From Anaerozeibacter quisquiliarum (lineage in GTDB: Bacteria; Bacillota; Clostridia; Christensenellales; Aristaeellaceae), in the NCBI GenBank assembly GCA_051162045.1, contig JBISDI010000032.1: a DNA stretch of 43,054 nucleotides. One strand, written 5' to 3'. Below the pieces are notes generated by a model. The model saw only the letters and a program-made list of their open reading frames with translations, ran no database searches and was not told where the DNA came from. The translations under genes were made by a program, and so were the position numbers. Below, piece by piece: positions 21,758 through 30,773 of this stretch. Each line of letters opens with the position of its first letter. The first letter of the stretch is position 1.

Positions 21758-22582
21758 CTATCCTTTCACCGCGCCGGCGGTCAATCCGGATATCAGGGAT
21801 TTTTGTCCGATAATGAACAGCAGGATCGACGGCACCAAGATCATGATCGTGCCGGCCATGATCGGCCCGTAAGCGTTGGCATCGGCGTTTTGCAACATGC
21901 CGATGCCGATTTGCACCGTGCGCATCTCGACCGAGTTGGTCACGAGCAGCGGCCACAGATACTGGTTCCATACGCCCAGGAAAGTGTAGATGCCGAGCGA
22001 ACCCAGCGAGGGTTTGGTCAGCGGCAGGCCGATGCGGATGAAAAACTGGAACGAGTTGCAGCCGTCGATGGTCGCCGATTCGTTGAGCTCCGAGGGCAGC
22101 GACAGAAACGCCTGCCGCATGTTGAACACGCAGAACGCGCTGGCCATGTAGGGCAGAATCAACGCGCCGAACTTGTCGATCTGGCTCAACTTCACCACGG
22201 TGAGGTAGTTGGCGATGATGATGGCCTGGCCGGGGATCATCATCGTGGCCAGCATCAGGAAGAACAGCTCCTTCTTCCCCTTGAAGTGCAAGATGCCGAA
22301 CGCGTAGCCCGCGAGCGCGCCGGTAAACACCTGGGCCGCCGTGCAGGCGGTGGCCACGATCACGGAATTCAGGATAAAGCGGAATATCGGGGCCATCCGG
22401 AGCGCAGCCGTGTAGTTCGTCAGGTGAAGGGACGAGGGAATCAGCGCGGGCGGATAGTTAATCAGCTCGGCCTCGGTCATAAAGCTGGCGCCCAGCGCGT
22501 ACAGAAGCGGCGAAAGAATGATCGCACCGATGATCAGATTGACCAGAAAGAACAGCCACTTAGCATATTTCTTCTCTATCAT
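21758..22582 (-). CDS. Carbohydrate ABC transporter permease (UgpE/MalG type)
   Basis: 274 residues with six predicted spans and the EAA loop ELNESATIDGCNSFQFFIRI at about 163-182, typical of CUT1-family inner-membrane permeases. It closely resembles UgpE of glycerol-3-phosphate importers. Its start overlaps the stop of the partner permease by one base. It pairs with the 22582-23475 product; the solute is set by the upstream binding protein. Confidence 0.88.
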   Translation of the reverse strand: MIEKKYAKWLFFLVNLIIGAIILSPLLYALGASFMTEAELINYPPALIPSSLHLTNYTAALRMAPIFRFILNSVIVATACTAAQVFTGALAGYAFGILHFKGKKELFFLMLATMMIPGQAIIIANYLTVVKLSQIDKFGALILPYMASAFCVFNMRQAFLSLPSELNESATIDGCNSFQFFIRIGLPLTKPSLGSLGIYTFLGVWNQYLWPLLVTNSVEMRTVQIGIGMLQNADANAYGPIMAGTIMILVPSILLFIIGQKSLISGLTAGAVKG

Positions 22583-23475
22583 CAGTAGGTCACCTTCTTT
22601 TCCAGCTTGAATTGGATCAGCGTCAGGAGGAAGATCAAAATAAACAGAATGACCGATTGCGTGGCCGCCATATAGAAGCGCGAGTAGCGGAACGCCTCGA
22701 GGTAGATGTTGTACACGATGTTGGTCGTGAATTTCCCCGGTCCGCCCTGCGTCAACAGGTTGATCTGGGCGTAGGCCTGAAACGAGTTGATGATGTTCAC
22801 GATCAGCAAGAAGAACAGCGTCGGCGAGATGCAGGGCAGGGTCACGTTCCAGTGTTTGCGGAAGAAACCCGCGCCCTCTATGGACGCCGCTTCATACAGC
22901 GAGTTGTCCACCGACTGCAACGCCGCGATCACGAAGATGAAATTGAGGCCCGTGTTCATCCAGACGGTCACGAACGACACGGAGCCCAGCGCGTACTTGA
23001 CGCTGCGCAGCCATTTTATGTCGGCCTGCAAGAGATAGTTGAGGATGCCGAACGTGGGATGCATGATAAAAAGAAAAACGACCGAGATCGCGGCGGACGA
23101 AACGGCCAGAGGCATGGCGTATACGGTGCGGAAGAAGCCGCGCCCGACGAACTGCTCGTTGGCGATGATCCCGGTGATCAGGCCGATTAAGATCGAGCCG
23201 AGCACCGTGGCCAGCGCGAACTGGAAGGTAACGCCCAAAATCTGCTGGAAATCGGGGGACTTGAACGCGTCCACATAGTTTTGCAGCCCGACCCGCTCCA
23301 CAACCGCGCCGTTGGCGTCGGTGACGGCAGTGCTCAGGTTGATGGTGTTCCCAAACGGAATGAACACGAACAGCGTCATGATAACCATGGCCGGAAGGAT
23401 ATACAGATAAGGCGTAATGGAGGCCCAGAACCCGCGGGGTTTGATTCCCTGCTGGGCGGCCGGTGCGCTTTTCAC
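22582..23475 (-). CDS. Carbohydrate ABC transporter permease (UgpA/MalF type)
   Basis: 297 residues with six predicted spans and an EAA-type loop (SLYEAASIEGAGFFRKHWNV). It is the MalF/UgpA-like half of the permease, lacking the large periplasmic loop of E. coli MalF, as usual outside Proteobacteria. It lies 67 bases after the solute-binding gene, beyond an internal terminator. No ATP-binding gene follows; a shared MsmK/UgpC-like ATPase elsewhere in the genome is probable. Confidence 0.88.
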   Translation of the reverse strand: MKSAPAAQQGIKPRGFWASITPYLYILPAMVIMTLFVFIPFGNTINLSTAVTDANGAVVERVGLQNYVDAFKSPDFQQILGVTFQFALATVLGSILIGLITGIIANEQFVGRGFFRTVYAMPLAVSSAAISVVFLFIMHPTFGILNYLLQADIKWLRSVKYALGSVSFVTVWMNTGLNFIFVIAALQSVDNSLYEAASIEGAGFFRKHWNVTLPCISPTLFFLLIVNIINSFQAYAQINLLTQGGPGKFTTNIVYNIYLEAFRYSRFYMAATQSVILFILIFLLTLIQFKLEKKVTY

Positions 23476-23501
23476 AATGCCTCACTCCTTATTTCGAAAT
23501 G

Positions 23502-23531
23502 AAAAAGGAGCGCTCCCAGGGGGAGCGCCCC
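23502..23531 (-). terminator. Internal terminator between binding protein and permeases
   Basis: Minus-strand stem GGGCGCTCCC / GGGAGCGCTC with a CCT loop, followed by CTTTTTC. Placed after the first gene, it should let the binding protein be made in excess over the permeases, a common arrangement. Confidence 0.75.
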
Positions 23532-23542
23532 TTCGCGGATGA

Positions 23543-24916
23543 TTATTCGCCGTAAGCCGTCTTGTTGTAGCTCTGGATCGCCGCGTTGCTCTTGGCGGCC
23601 AGGTTCGCCAAGGTGTCTTCGATGGACTGGGCGTCGTCCAGGTACAGGGAGGCTTCCTCCTGGAAAATCGCGCGCAGTTCCGGCATCACGCCCACGGACG
23701 CGCCCTGCGTCGCGTAGTTCGAGGGGCAGTCGTGCAGCTGGTTGATCGCCGTCAGGAAGCTCGGATTGGCCTTCAGGTATTCCTGGAATTCGGGCTGGTC
23801 GTACGCCGTCATGTTGGCGCAGAAGTAGCCGGTGTCCATGCTGAACTGAGCGGCCACGGGCGCGGAGGTGGCGTACTTGATGAACGTCCAGGCGTCATTG
23901 ACGCGCTGCTCGTCATCCTGCTTGCACAGCCAGAGGTTCGCGCCGCCGATGATGACGCCGTTCTGCGTCTTGTCGAGCATGCTGGGCAGGTAGGCCGTGC
24001 CCAGTTCGAATTTGCCTTCGCTGCCCTTTTCGAGCACGCGCAGCTGCGCGGTGGACTCCAGGGTGATGGCGGTCTGACCGGCCAGGAAGCCGTCGCGGGA
24101 GGCGCCGTTGTCCGCACCATAGTTGTAGAGGATGCCCTCGTCCACCATCTGCTTCCAGTTTTCCAGGATCATCTGGCCCACGCCGTTTTGGTCAAACTCG
24201 ATGGCGGTGGCATGGCCCGTGCGGCCGTTGTCGTTGTTGACGTAGTTCGAACCTGCGCCGGCCAGCATGTTCTCGAAGAACCAGCCGTAGATCGGCAGAC
24301 CCATAGCGTAACGGGTGGTGCGGTTGCCTTCCTTGACGGTCAGCTTGTCGGCGATGGCCATGATTTCTTTGAAAGTGGTCGGGGGATTCTCGGGATCGAG
24401 GCCCGCCTCTTTGAATACGTCCTTGTTGAAGTACATGATCGGCGTGGAGGGGTTAAAGGGAATGCAGACCATCTTGCCGTCATAGGTATAATAGTTTCTC
24501 AGCGCCGGCTCGATGTTGTCGATCGAGATATAAGGCTCGGCATCCTTTTCCAGCATTTCCTGGAACGGGACCGTCCAGCCGGAATTTACGAGGAAGGTGG
24601 TGCCCAGCTCGAACATCTGGAACATGTCGGGGCCGGTACCGGCGGGCATGGCGGCCTTCAGCTTGGTCAAAGCGTCATCATACGCGCCCTGGAAAATGGC
24701 GGTAACCCATATGTCGTTCTGGGAGGCGTTGAAGCCGTCCACCACGCGCTGCACAGCTTCGCCGATCAGGCCGCCGAAGCAGTGCCAGAAAATCACTTCG
24801 CGCCGTCCTTCCGGAACCGGAACGGGCGTCGCTTCCGCGGCGAATGCGGGTGCCGCGAAGCTCAGGAACAGGGATACGATCAGCAATAGGGAGAGCAATT
24901 TGGATAAGACCTTCAT
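23543..24916 (-). CDS. Extracellular solute-binding protein (UgpB-like)
   Basis: 457 residues with a Sec signal peptide ending PAFA-AEA near residue 27. There is no lipobox Cys, unlike most Firmicutes binding proteins. The mature part is a family 1 solute-binding fold (VIFWHCFGGLIGEAVQRVVD; FNPSTPIMYFNKDVFKEAGL at about 155-174), closest by eye to glycerol-3-phosphate-binding UgpB. GGAGG precedes the ATG. First gene of the operon with two permeases. The substrate may be glycerol-3-phosphate, a glycerophosphodiester or an oligosaccharide. Confidence 0.86.
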   Translation of the reverse strand: MKVLSKLLSLLLIVSLFLSFAAPAFAAEATPVPVPEGRREVIFWHCFGGLIGEAVQRVVDGFNASQNDIWVTAIFQGAYDDALTKLKAAMPAGTGPDMFQMFELGTTFLVNSGWTVPFQEMLEKDAEPYISIDNIEPALRNYYTYDGKMVCIPFNPSTPIMYFNKDVFKEAGLDPENPPTTFKEIMAIADKLTVKEGNRTTRYAMGLPIYGWFFENMLAGAGSNYVNNDNGRTGHATAIEFDQNGVGQMILENWKQMVDEGILYNYGADNGASRDGFLAGQTAITLESTAQLRVLEKGSEGKFELGTAYLPSMLDKTQNGVIIGGANLWLCKQDDEQRVNDAWTFIKYATSAPVAAQFSMDTGYFCANMTAYDQPEFQEYLKANPSFLTAINQLHDCPSNYATQGASVGVMPELRAIFQEEASLYLDDAQSIEDTLANLAAKSNAAIQSYNKTAYGE

Positions 24917-25126
24917 GGGAGTCCTCCTTCGATCGCGACCCCTCGGTCGCTGTAATCAGGGGCAAAAAACCTGTGAAAAGCCCCATGTTTCTCAGTACAC
25001 TTTTGCACAAAACCATCATCGAAGCAACCCCCTGGGTAACTTTTACAGGATAGAGACACGGTGTTTACAGTTTTGGAGCCAAAGAGTACATCTCACAAAA
25101 TCAACACAGCCGAAAGGCAATCGTTC

Positions 25127-25155
25127 TTGACGGAACGATTCACGCTTGATAAAAT
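25127..25155 (+). promoter_or_regulatory. Promoter of the hydrogenase operon
   Basis: TTGACG at 25127-25132, 17-bp spacer, TAAAAT at 25150-25155, giving a leader of about 54 bases to the ATG at 25216. An imperfect palindrome TTTTGCACAAAA at 25001-25012 lies in the divergent region shared with the binding-protein gene. Confidence 0.65.
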
Positions 25156-25215
25156 ACTAACGAACTGGGCGGCGCACGGTTCATCGTATGCCTTGAGTGT
25201 TAAGGAGGTTTACAG

Positions 25216-25710
25216 ATGCAAGCGTTTGACTATAGCGCGGTGGACGAGATCCTTATGCGTCACGACGCCCGGGCGCAGGCGGTCATCGCCATCCTGCAGG
25301 ACGTGCAGGAGCGCTACCACTATCTGCCCGAGCCGGTATTCCCCTACCTGGCCCGCCGGATGCGCGTCAGCGAGGCCAGCATCTACTCGGTGGCCACGTT
25401 CTATGAAAACTTCTCGCTGAAACCCAAGGGAAAATACGTGATTAAGGTGTGCGACGGCACGGCCTGCCATGTGCGCCGTTCGATCCCGATCCTCACGCGG
25501 CTGCGCGCCGATTTGAACCTTGCGGAGGGACAGGCCACCACCCGCGACCTGGGCTTTACCGTGGAGACGGTCAGCTGCCTGGGCGCGTGCGGACTTGCGC
25601 CCGTTATCACGGTAAACGACCGGGTTTACCCCGCGATGACGCCCGACAAGGCCAGCGCGCTGTTGAAAGAACTGAAGGAGGAACTGCTACATGCCGGCGA
25701 GGCTGAATGA
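25216..25710 (+). CDS. hydC: [FeFe]-hydrogenase complex subunit, NuoE-like [2Fe-2S] protein
   Basis: 164 residues, thioredoxin-like ferredoxin of the NuoE/HydC family. Four cluster Cys occur as CDGTACHV and SCLGACGLAP (CX4C and CX3C), with the helical N-terminal region ahead. It passes electrons between the NADH-binding subunit and other clusters in the cytoplasmic hydrogenase complex. AAGGAGG lies seven bases ahead of the ATG. The end overlaps hydB by 20 bases. Confidence 0.93.
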   Translation: MQAFDYSAVDEILMRHDARAQAVIAILQDVQERYHYLPEPVFPYLARRMRVSEASIYSVATFYENFSLKPKGKYVIKVCDGTACHVRRSIPILTRLRADLNLAEGQATTRDLGFTVETVSCLGACGLAPVITVNDRVYPAMTPDKASALLKELKEELLHAGEAE

Positions 25711-27565
25711 TCGGGATGCATTGATAAAGCTGCGCGAGCGCTGCGAGACCGCGTCGCACGCCGAGTCCCAAAAGATTTTGGTCTGCGCGGGCACGGGCTG
25801 CATCGCCAGCGGCTCGCTGATGGTATACGACCGGCTGAAGGCGCTGATGGAGGCGCGCGGCATCGCCTGCGCCGTGGAATTGGACGCCGAGCCGCACGAG
25901 CACGTGGGGCTCAAGAAGAGCGGCTGCCACGGATTCTGCGAGATGGGCGCGCTGGTGCGCATCGAGCCGCAGGGCTGGCTGTACACCAGGGTAAAGGCCG
26001 ATGACTGCGAGGAGATCGTCGAGAAGACGATCGCGCGCGGCGAACACATCGAGCGGCTGGCCTACGCAAAAGGGGGCCAGGTGCGCAAGCGCCAGGACGA
26101 AATCCCGTTCTACGAGCGCCAAACCCGGCTGGTACTCGGTCACTGCGGCCACATCGACGCCAACTCGATCGAGGAGTACCTGGCCGCGGGCGGCTACCTG
26201 GCGCTGGAAAAGGCGCTGTTTGACATGGACAGGGACGGCATCATCCGGGAAATTACTGAATCCAACCTGCGCGGCCGGGGCGGCGGGGGCTTCCCGGCGG
26301 GCCGCAAGTGGCAGCAGGTGAAGCGCCAGGCGGAGCCCAAAAAATACGTGGTCTGCAACGGCGACGAGGGCGACCCGGGCGCGTTCATGGATCGCAGCAT
26401 CATGGAAGGCGACCCGCACCGGCTGCTCGAGGGCATGATGATCGCAGCTTTTGCGGCGGGTTCCGACGAGGGCTACATCTACGTGCGCGCCGAATACCCG
26501 ATGGCGGTGGAGCGGCTGCGCCTGGCAATCGCGCAGGCCGAGGCCTACGGCCTGCTGGGCGACGACATTTTGGGCAGCGGGTTCAACTTCCGCCTCAGCA
26601 TCAACCGCGGCGCGGGCGCGTTCGTGTGCGGCGAGGGCAGCGCGCTCACCGCGTCGATCGAGGGCAAGCGCGGCATGCCGCGCGTGAAGCCGCCGCGCAC
26701 CGTGGAACAGGGGCTGTTTGAAAAGCCCACCGTGCTCAACAATGTGGAGACCTTCGCCAACGTGCCGCTGATCCTTTCAAACGGCGCCCGGTGGTACCGC
26801 TCGATCGGCCCCGAGAACAGCCCCGGCACCAAGGCGTTCGCGCTGACCGGCAACATCGAGAACACCGGGCTGATCGAGGTGCCCATGGGCACCACGCTGC
26901 GCCAGGTGATCGAGGACGTGGGCGGCGGCATGCGGGACGGCGCGCGGTTCAAGGCCGTTCAAATCGGCGGCCCCTCGGGCGCGTGCCTCACCCAAGAGCA
27001 TATGGACCTGCCGCTCGACTTCGACAGCCTGAAGAAGGTGGGCGCGATGATCGGCTCGGGCGGGCTGGTGGTCATGGACGAGCACACCTGCATGGTGGAA
27101 GTGGCGCGGTTCTTCATGAACTTCACGCAGAACGAGAGCTGCGGCAAGTGCGTGCCCTGCCGCGAGGGCACGCGGCGCATGCTGGAGATCCTTACGCGCA
27201 TCGTGGCCGGTCAGGGTGAGGACGGAGACATCGAGCTGCTGCTGGAGCTGGCCGACACCATCTCGGCAACCGCCCTGTGCGGGCTCGGCAAGAGCGCGGC
27301 CTATCCGGTGGTGTCCACAATCCGCAGCTTCCGCGACGAATACGAGGCGCACATCGCGGACAAGCGCTGCCCGGCCGGGGTCTGTCAAAAGCTCAGGGTG
27401 ATCGAGATCGACCCCGCAAAGTGCAAAGGCTGCGGCAAGTGCCAGCGCGCCTGCCCGGTCTCGGCGATCAGCGGCCGGATCAAGGAGCCGTTCGTTATCG
27501 ATCAATCAAAGTGCGTCAAGTGCGGCGCGTGCGTTTCGAGCTGCCCGTTCGGGGCGATTGCGTGA
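25691..27565 (+). CDS. hydB: [FeFe]-hydrogenase complex subunit, NuoF-like flavoprotein
   Basis: 624 residues. Domain order: a thioredoxin-like [2Fe-2S] domain (Cys32, Cys37, Cys79, Cys83), the NuoF NADH/FMN core (NLRGRGGGGFPAGRKW; CNGDEGDPGAF), the [4Fe-4S] motif SCGKCVPCREG with a later Cys, and two C-terminal ferredoxin clusters (CKGCGKCQRAC, CVKCGACVSSC). This architecture is that of HydB in electron-bifurcating HydABC hydrogenases, where ferredoxin and NADH are oxidised together. Translation is coupled to hydC by a 20-base overlap. Confidence 0.94.
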   Translation: MPARLNDRDALIKLRERCETASHAESQKILVCAGTGCIASGSLMVYDRLKALMEARGIACAVELDAEPHEHVGLKKSGCHGFCEMGALVRIEPQGWLYTRVKADDCEEIVEKTIARGEHIERLAYAKGGQVRKRQDEIPFYERQTRLVLGHCGHIDANSIEEYLAAGGYLALEKALFDMDRDGIIREITESNLRGRGGGGFPAGRKWQQVKRQAEPKKYVVCNGDEGDPGAFMDRSIMEGDPHRLLEGMMIAAFAAGSDEGYIYVRAEYPMAVERLRLAIAQAEAYGLLGDDILGSGFNFRLSINRGAGAFVCGEGSALTASIEGKRGMPRVKPPRTVEQGLFEKPTVLNNVETFANVPLILSNGARWYRSIGPENSPGTKAFALTGNIENTGLIEVPMGTTLRQVIEDVGGGMRDGARFKAVQIGGPSGACLTQEHMDLPLDFDSLKKVGAMIGSGGLVVMDEHTCMVEVARFFMNFTQNESCGKCVPCREGTRRMLEILTRIVAGQGEDGDIELLLELADTISATALCGLGKSAAYPVVSTIRSFRDEYEAHIADKRCPAGVCQKLRVIEIDPAKCKGCGKCQRACPVSAISGRIKEPFVIDQSKCVKCGACVSSCPFGAIA

Positions 27566-27579
27566 GGGGGGATCATTCG

Positions 27580-29274
27580 ATGGCAAATCAGGAATATATG
27601 GTCGTCGACGGCATACCGGTGCCGCTCGAGGGCGAGAAGAACGTGCTGGAGGTGATCCGCAAGGCGGGCATCAAGCTGCCCACGTTCTGCTACCACAGCG
27701 AGCTGTCGATCTACGGCGCGTGCCGCATGTGCATGGTGGAGGACGAGCGCGGCGCTCTTGAGGCCTCGTGCAGCGCCGTGCCCAAGCCCGGCATGAAGAT
27801 TCGCACCAACACCGAGCGGCTGCGCCGCTACCGCAAGAACATCCTCGAATTGCTGCTGGCCAACCACTGCCGGGACTGCACCACCTGCCAGAACAACCTG
27901 AATTGCAAGTTGCAGGCGCTGGCGTCGCGGTTCGGGATCGATGGCGTGCGCTTCCCCAACGCCTCGCCCACGCCCGAGATCGACGCCTCGTCGCCCTCGA
28001 TCACCCGCGATAGGAGCAAGTGCATCCTGTGCGGCGACTGCGTCAGGGTGTGCAACGAGGTGCAGCGCGTGGGTGCGATCGACTTCGCGCACCGCGGCAG
28101 CCGCATGACGATCAGCTGCGCGTTCGACAGGCCGATCGCCCAGAGCAATTGCGTGGGCTGCGGCCAGTGCGCCGCCGTGTGCCCCACGGGCGCGATCGTG
28201 CCGCGCAGCGACGTTTCAAAGGTCTGGGCGGACTTGGACGATCCGGACGCCAAGGTCACGGTTCAAATCGCGCCCGCCGTGCGCGTGGCGCTGGGCCGCG
28301 AGTTCGGCCTGGGCGAGGGCGAGAACGCCATCGGCATGATCGTGGCCGCGCTTCGGCGGATCGGCTTCGACGAGGTGTTTGACACCGCCGTGGGCGCGGA
28401 CCTGACGGTGCTCGAGGAATCGCAGGAATTGCTGCGCCGGATCGAGCAGGGCGGCCCGCTTCCGCTGATGAGCAGCTGCTGCCCGGCCTGGGTGCGCTAT
28501 GTGGAGCTGGAAGCGCCCGAGCTTCTGCCCCATTTGAGCACCTGCAAGAGCCCGATGCAGATGCTGGCGGCGGTCGTGAAGCGGCAGTACAGGGGCACGA
28601 GCCGCCGGTTGGTGCACGTGGCCGTGATGCCCTGCACCGCCAAGAAATTCGAGGCCGAGCGGCCTGAGTTCAGGGATGATCAGGGCGCGCCGGACGTAGA
28701 CCACGTGATCACCACCCAGGAGTTGATCCGGATGATCCGCGAGTCGGGCATCGTGTTTTCCGAGCTCGAGGCCGAAGCCGTGGACGCGCCGTTCAGCACG
28801 GTGACCGGCGCGGGCGTGATCTTCGGCGTCACCGGCGGCGTGACCGAGGCGGTGCTTAGGCGGGTGTCGAACGACAAGTCGCTCTCGGCGCTCAGGGCCG
28901 TCGCCTACCAGAACGTGCGCGGTATGGACGGCATCAAGCAAACGCAAATCTCGCTGGGCGAGCGGCGGCTGAACATTGCGATCACCAGCGGCCTGGGCAG
29001 CGCCGCGCAGCTGATTGAGCGCATGAAGCAGGGCGAGCGCTTCGACTTCGTGGAAGTCATGGCCTGCCCGGGCGGCTGCGTGTCGGGCGCGGGCCAGCCC
29101 TACGTGCCCGCGGACGGGAAGGCGCAGCGCGGCCAGGGTCTGTACGCGGCCGACCGGCTGTCGAGCATCAAGCGCAGCGAGGAGAGCCCGCTGGCGATGG
29201 GGCTGTACAGCGGATTGCTCAAGGGCAGGGTGCATGAGCTGCTGCACGTGCACTACGGCAGCAAGGAGGAATAA
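27580..29274 (+). CDS. hydA: [FeFe]-hydrogenase catalytic subunit
   Basis: 564 residues. N-terminal [2Fe-2S] (Cys37, 48, 51, 64), the His-ligated [4Fe-4S] (His96, Cys100, 103, 109), two ferredoxin-type clusters (Cys148-158 and 191-201), then the H-cluster domain with SSCCPAW (298-304), MPCTAKKFE (350-358) and MACPGGCVSGAGQP (494-507; Cys496 and Cys500). No C-terminal extension is present. It makes or uses H2 in the cytoplasm. ATG 27580 follows a GGGGGG ribosome site 14 bases after hydB; the frame is open further upstream only inside hydB. Confidence 0.95.
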   Translation: MANQEYMVVDGIPVPLEGEKNVLEVIRKAGIKLPTFCYHSELSIYGACRMCMVEDERGALEASCSAVPKPGMKIRTNTERLRRYRKNILELLLANHCRDCTTCQNNLNCKLQALASRFGIDGVRFPNASPTPEIDASSPSITRDRSKCILCGDCVRVCNEVQRVGAIDFAHRGSRMTISCAFDRPIAQSNCVGCGQCAAVCPTGAIVPRSDVSKVWADLDDPDAKVTVQIAPAVRVALGREFGLGEGENAIGMIVAALRRIGFDEVFDTAVGADLTVLEESQELLRRIEQGGPLPLMSSCCPAWVRYVELEAPELLPHLSTCKSPMQMLAAVVKRQYRGTSRRLVHVAVMPCTAKKFEAERPEFRDDQGAPDVDHVITTQELIRMIRESGIVFSELEAEAVDAPFSTVTGAGVIFGVTGGVTEAVLRRVSNDKSLSALRAVAYQNVRGMDGIKQTQISLGERRLNIAITSGLGSAAQLIERMKQGERFDFVEVMACPGGCVSGAGQPYVPADGKAQRGQGLYAADRLSSIKRSEESPLAMGLYSGLLKGRVHELLHVHYGSKEE

Positions 29275-29276
29275 AC

Positions 29277-29537
29277 ATGGTGGACGTATGCGTGTGCATC
29301 GGGACCAGCTGTCATCTGAAGGGCTCGTACAATGTGATCCAGACCTTCCAGCAGTTGATAGAGGAGCGGAAACTGCACGACCGCGTGAACATGAGACCGC
29401 AGTTCTGCATGAATCAGTGTCGGCGCGGCGTGTCGGTTCAGGTGGACGGCGAGGTATTTGGCGTCTCACCGGACGGAGCCAAAGGTTTTTTCGAAACGAC
29501 CGTGCTGGCGCGGGTGACGACCGGATTGTCGCAATAG
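29277..29537 (+). CDS. Small thioredoxin-like [2Fe-2S] ferredoxin of the hydrogenase operon
   Basis: 86 residues, a stand-alone version of the C-terminal domain of NuoE/HydC. Cluster Cys occur as CIGTSCHLKGS and CMNQCRRGV (CX4C and CX3C). AAGGAGG overlaps the hydA stop and the ATG follows two bases after that stop. It may be an extra electron carrier or a regulatory subunit of the hydrogenase. It is not part of the three-subunit Thermotoga-type enzyme. The operon ends at the perfect inverted repeat beginning ten bases later. Confidence 0.82.
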   Translation: MVDVCVCIGTSCHLKGSYNVIQTFQQLIEERKLHDRVNMRPQFCMNQCRRGVSVQVDGEVFGVSPDGAKGFFETTVLARVTTGLSQ

Positions 29538-29546
29538 GGACGGTTC

Positions 29547-29615
29547 TTCCCGCGTGAGCGATGACAAAGGCCAGAGGGCTTTACCCTCTGGCCTTTGTCA
29601 TCGCTCACGCGGGAA
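29547..29615. terminator. 32-bp perfect inverted repeat, bidirectional terminator
   Basis: Arms 29547-29578 and 29584-29615 are perfectly complementary around a CTTTA loop. Each arm runs TTCCCGCGTGAGCGATGACA then AAGGCCAGAGGG. The CCCGCGTGAGCG and CCAGAGGG blocks are the first two blocks of the composite repeat, here present facing each other. It sits between the convergent hydrogenase and spoIID genes, 9 and 7 bases from their stops. Confidence 0.85.
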
Positions 29616-29622
29616 AGCTGCC

Positions 29623-30624
29623 TTAACTCCACAGATTCGCCACTTCGACGCCCTTGAAATAGTGCGTCACGATCTCATTGGCCTTTTGGCCCTGCTCCGC
29701 CATGCCGTACGCGCCCCATTGCGACATGCCTACGCCGTGACCGTAGCCCATGCCCTCAAACGTCACGGTATCCCCGGCCACCGTTACTCCGGTCAGCAGC
29801 ATGCTCTTGAGCTTCTTGGCGTCCAGCGCCAACCGCAGCGCCGGGCCCGATACCTGCTTGCCGTTGACCGTCAGCGTCGCCGCGCGGCCCGACTTGCCAC
29901 GCTCTCCGATCTCAATCGTCTTGACCGTGCCCGTACGCACCCCCGCGTCGGCACAGGCCTTGCCCACTTCCTCTGCCGTGAAGCTCGCCTTCCACTGCTT
30001 GACCGCGGTCGGAGCCTTGTCGCTCTCGGGTGAACGGACCGCCTGGGTGTAGCTCGGCTCGCCTTCCTTGTAGTCGAGGCCCGGCACCGCCAGCTCGGTC
30101 ATGCCGCCCGCGTGCGCGTGGAACCAGGCGATCGGCAGTTCACCCGCGGCGCTGAGCACCTGGCCGCGCGTCCCCTGCACCGCCTTCTTGATGCGCTCGT
30201 TGACCTTGGCCGCGTCGTAGGCCTGCGCTTCCTTTATATCGGTCGAGATATCCGCGCCGCCGTAGGCCGACTGCTTGTCCTGGATAAACTTGAGCGCGTA
30301 GGTGCGCGCCAGGATCGCCTGTGCCTTGAGCGCCTCCATCGGCCAGTCGTTGCGCATCTCGCCCGCCAGCACGCCTTCGAGGTAGCGCTCGATGTCCATC
30401 TTGTCGTAGCTCTGCTGGTCTACGTCGTACACGACCAACTGCGGTACGCCATTGTCGAGCGACAGCTTGCTCGGGATCTTGGGCTTGACGCCCTGCGCGT
30501 CGGGGCTCTGGGTAGGCTCGGGCGCGCCCGAATCCGAACCGCCCCTCATACATCCGCCCAGTATCGCCACCGCCAGCAGCAGCGCGAGCGACAGGACCAT
30601 CCATTTGAACAACATCCGTTTCAT
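29623..30624 (-). CDS. spoIID: Stage II sporulation protein D (SpoIID/LytB domain lipoprotein)
   Basis: 333 residues. The signal peptide has lipobox LGGC (near Cys25), so it is probably membrane-anchored. The SpoIID domain is marked by YLEGVLAGEMRNDWPMEALK, AQAILARTYALKF and GMGYGHGVGMSQWGAYGMAE. SpoIID is a lytic transglycosylase that works with SpoIIP to thin septal peptidoglycan and drive engulfment. The ATG at 30624 has AGGAGG nine bases upstream; an in-frame TTG three codons earlier touches the ribosome site. It is divergent from the DUF1614-spoIIP pair. A SpoIID-like paralogue with another role is possible. Confidence 0.9.
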   Translation of the reverse strand: MKRMLFKWMVLSLALLLAVAILGGCMRGGSDSGAPEPTQSPDAQGVKPKIPSKLSLDNGVPQLVVYDVDQQSYDKMDIERYLEGVLAGEMRNDWPMEALKAQAILARTYALKFIQDKQSAYGGADISTDIKEAQAYDAAKVNERIKKAVQGTRGQVLSAAGELPIAWFHAHAGGMTELAVPGLDYKEGEPSYTQAVRSPESDKAPTAVKQWKASFTAEEVGKACADAGVRTGTVKTIEIGERGKSGRAATLTVNGKQVSGPALRLALDAKKLKSMLLTGVTVAGDTVTFEGMGYGHGVGMSQWGAYGMAEQGQKANEIVTHYFKGVEVANLWS

Positions 30625-30773
30625 TATTTTCAACCTCCTGTTCTTCGCCTATTTTGGTCGCAAGCGCGCACCGGTATGTAGCGCCGAGCTTGGTCGATTC
30701 TCCCATCACGGTCAGAATCAAAACGCGGGATATCGATTTGTGCTTAAGGACATGCTAGTCGCGAGGTGATTTT

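Noticed and set aside
30625..30773. Sigma-E promoters for spoIID and DUF1614-spoIIP
   Set aside because: CATACCGG with an upstream GAATCG (minus) and GGATATC with CATGCTAG (plus) are partial matches with wrong spacing; the plus one would cut off the ribosome site.
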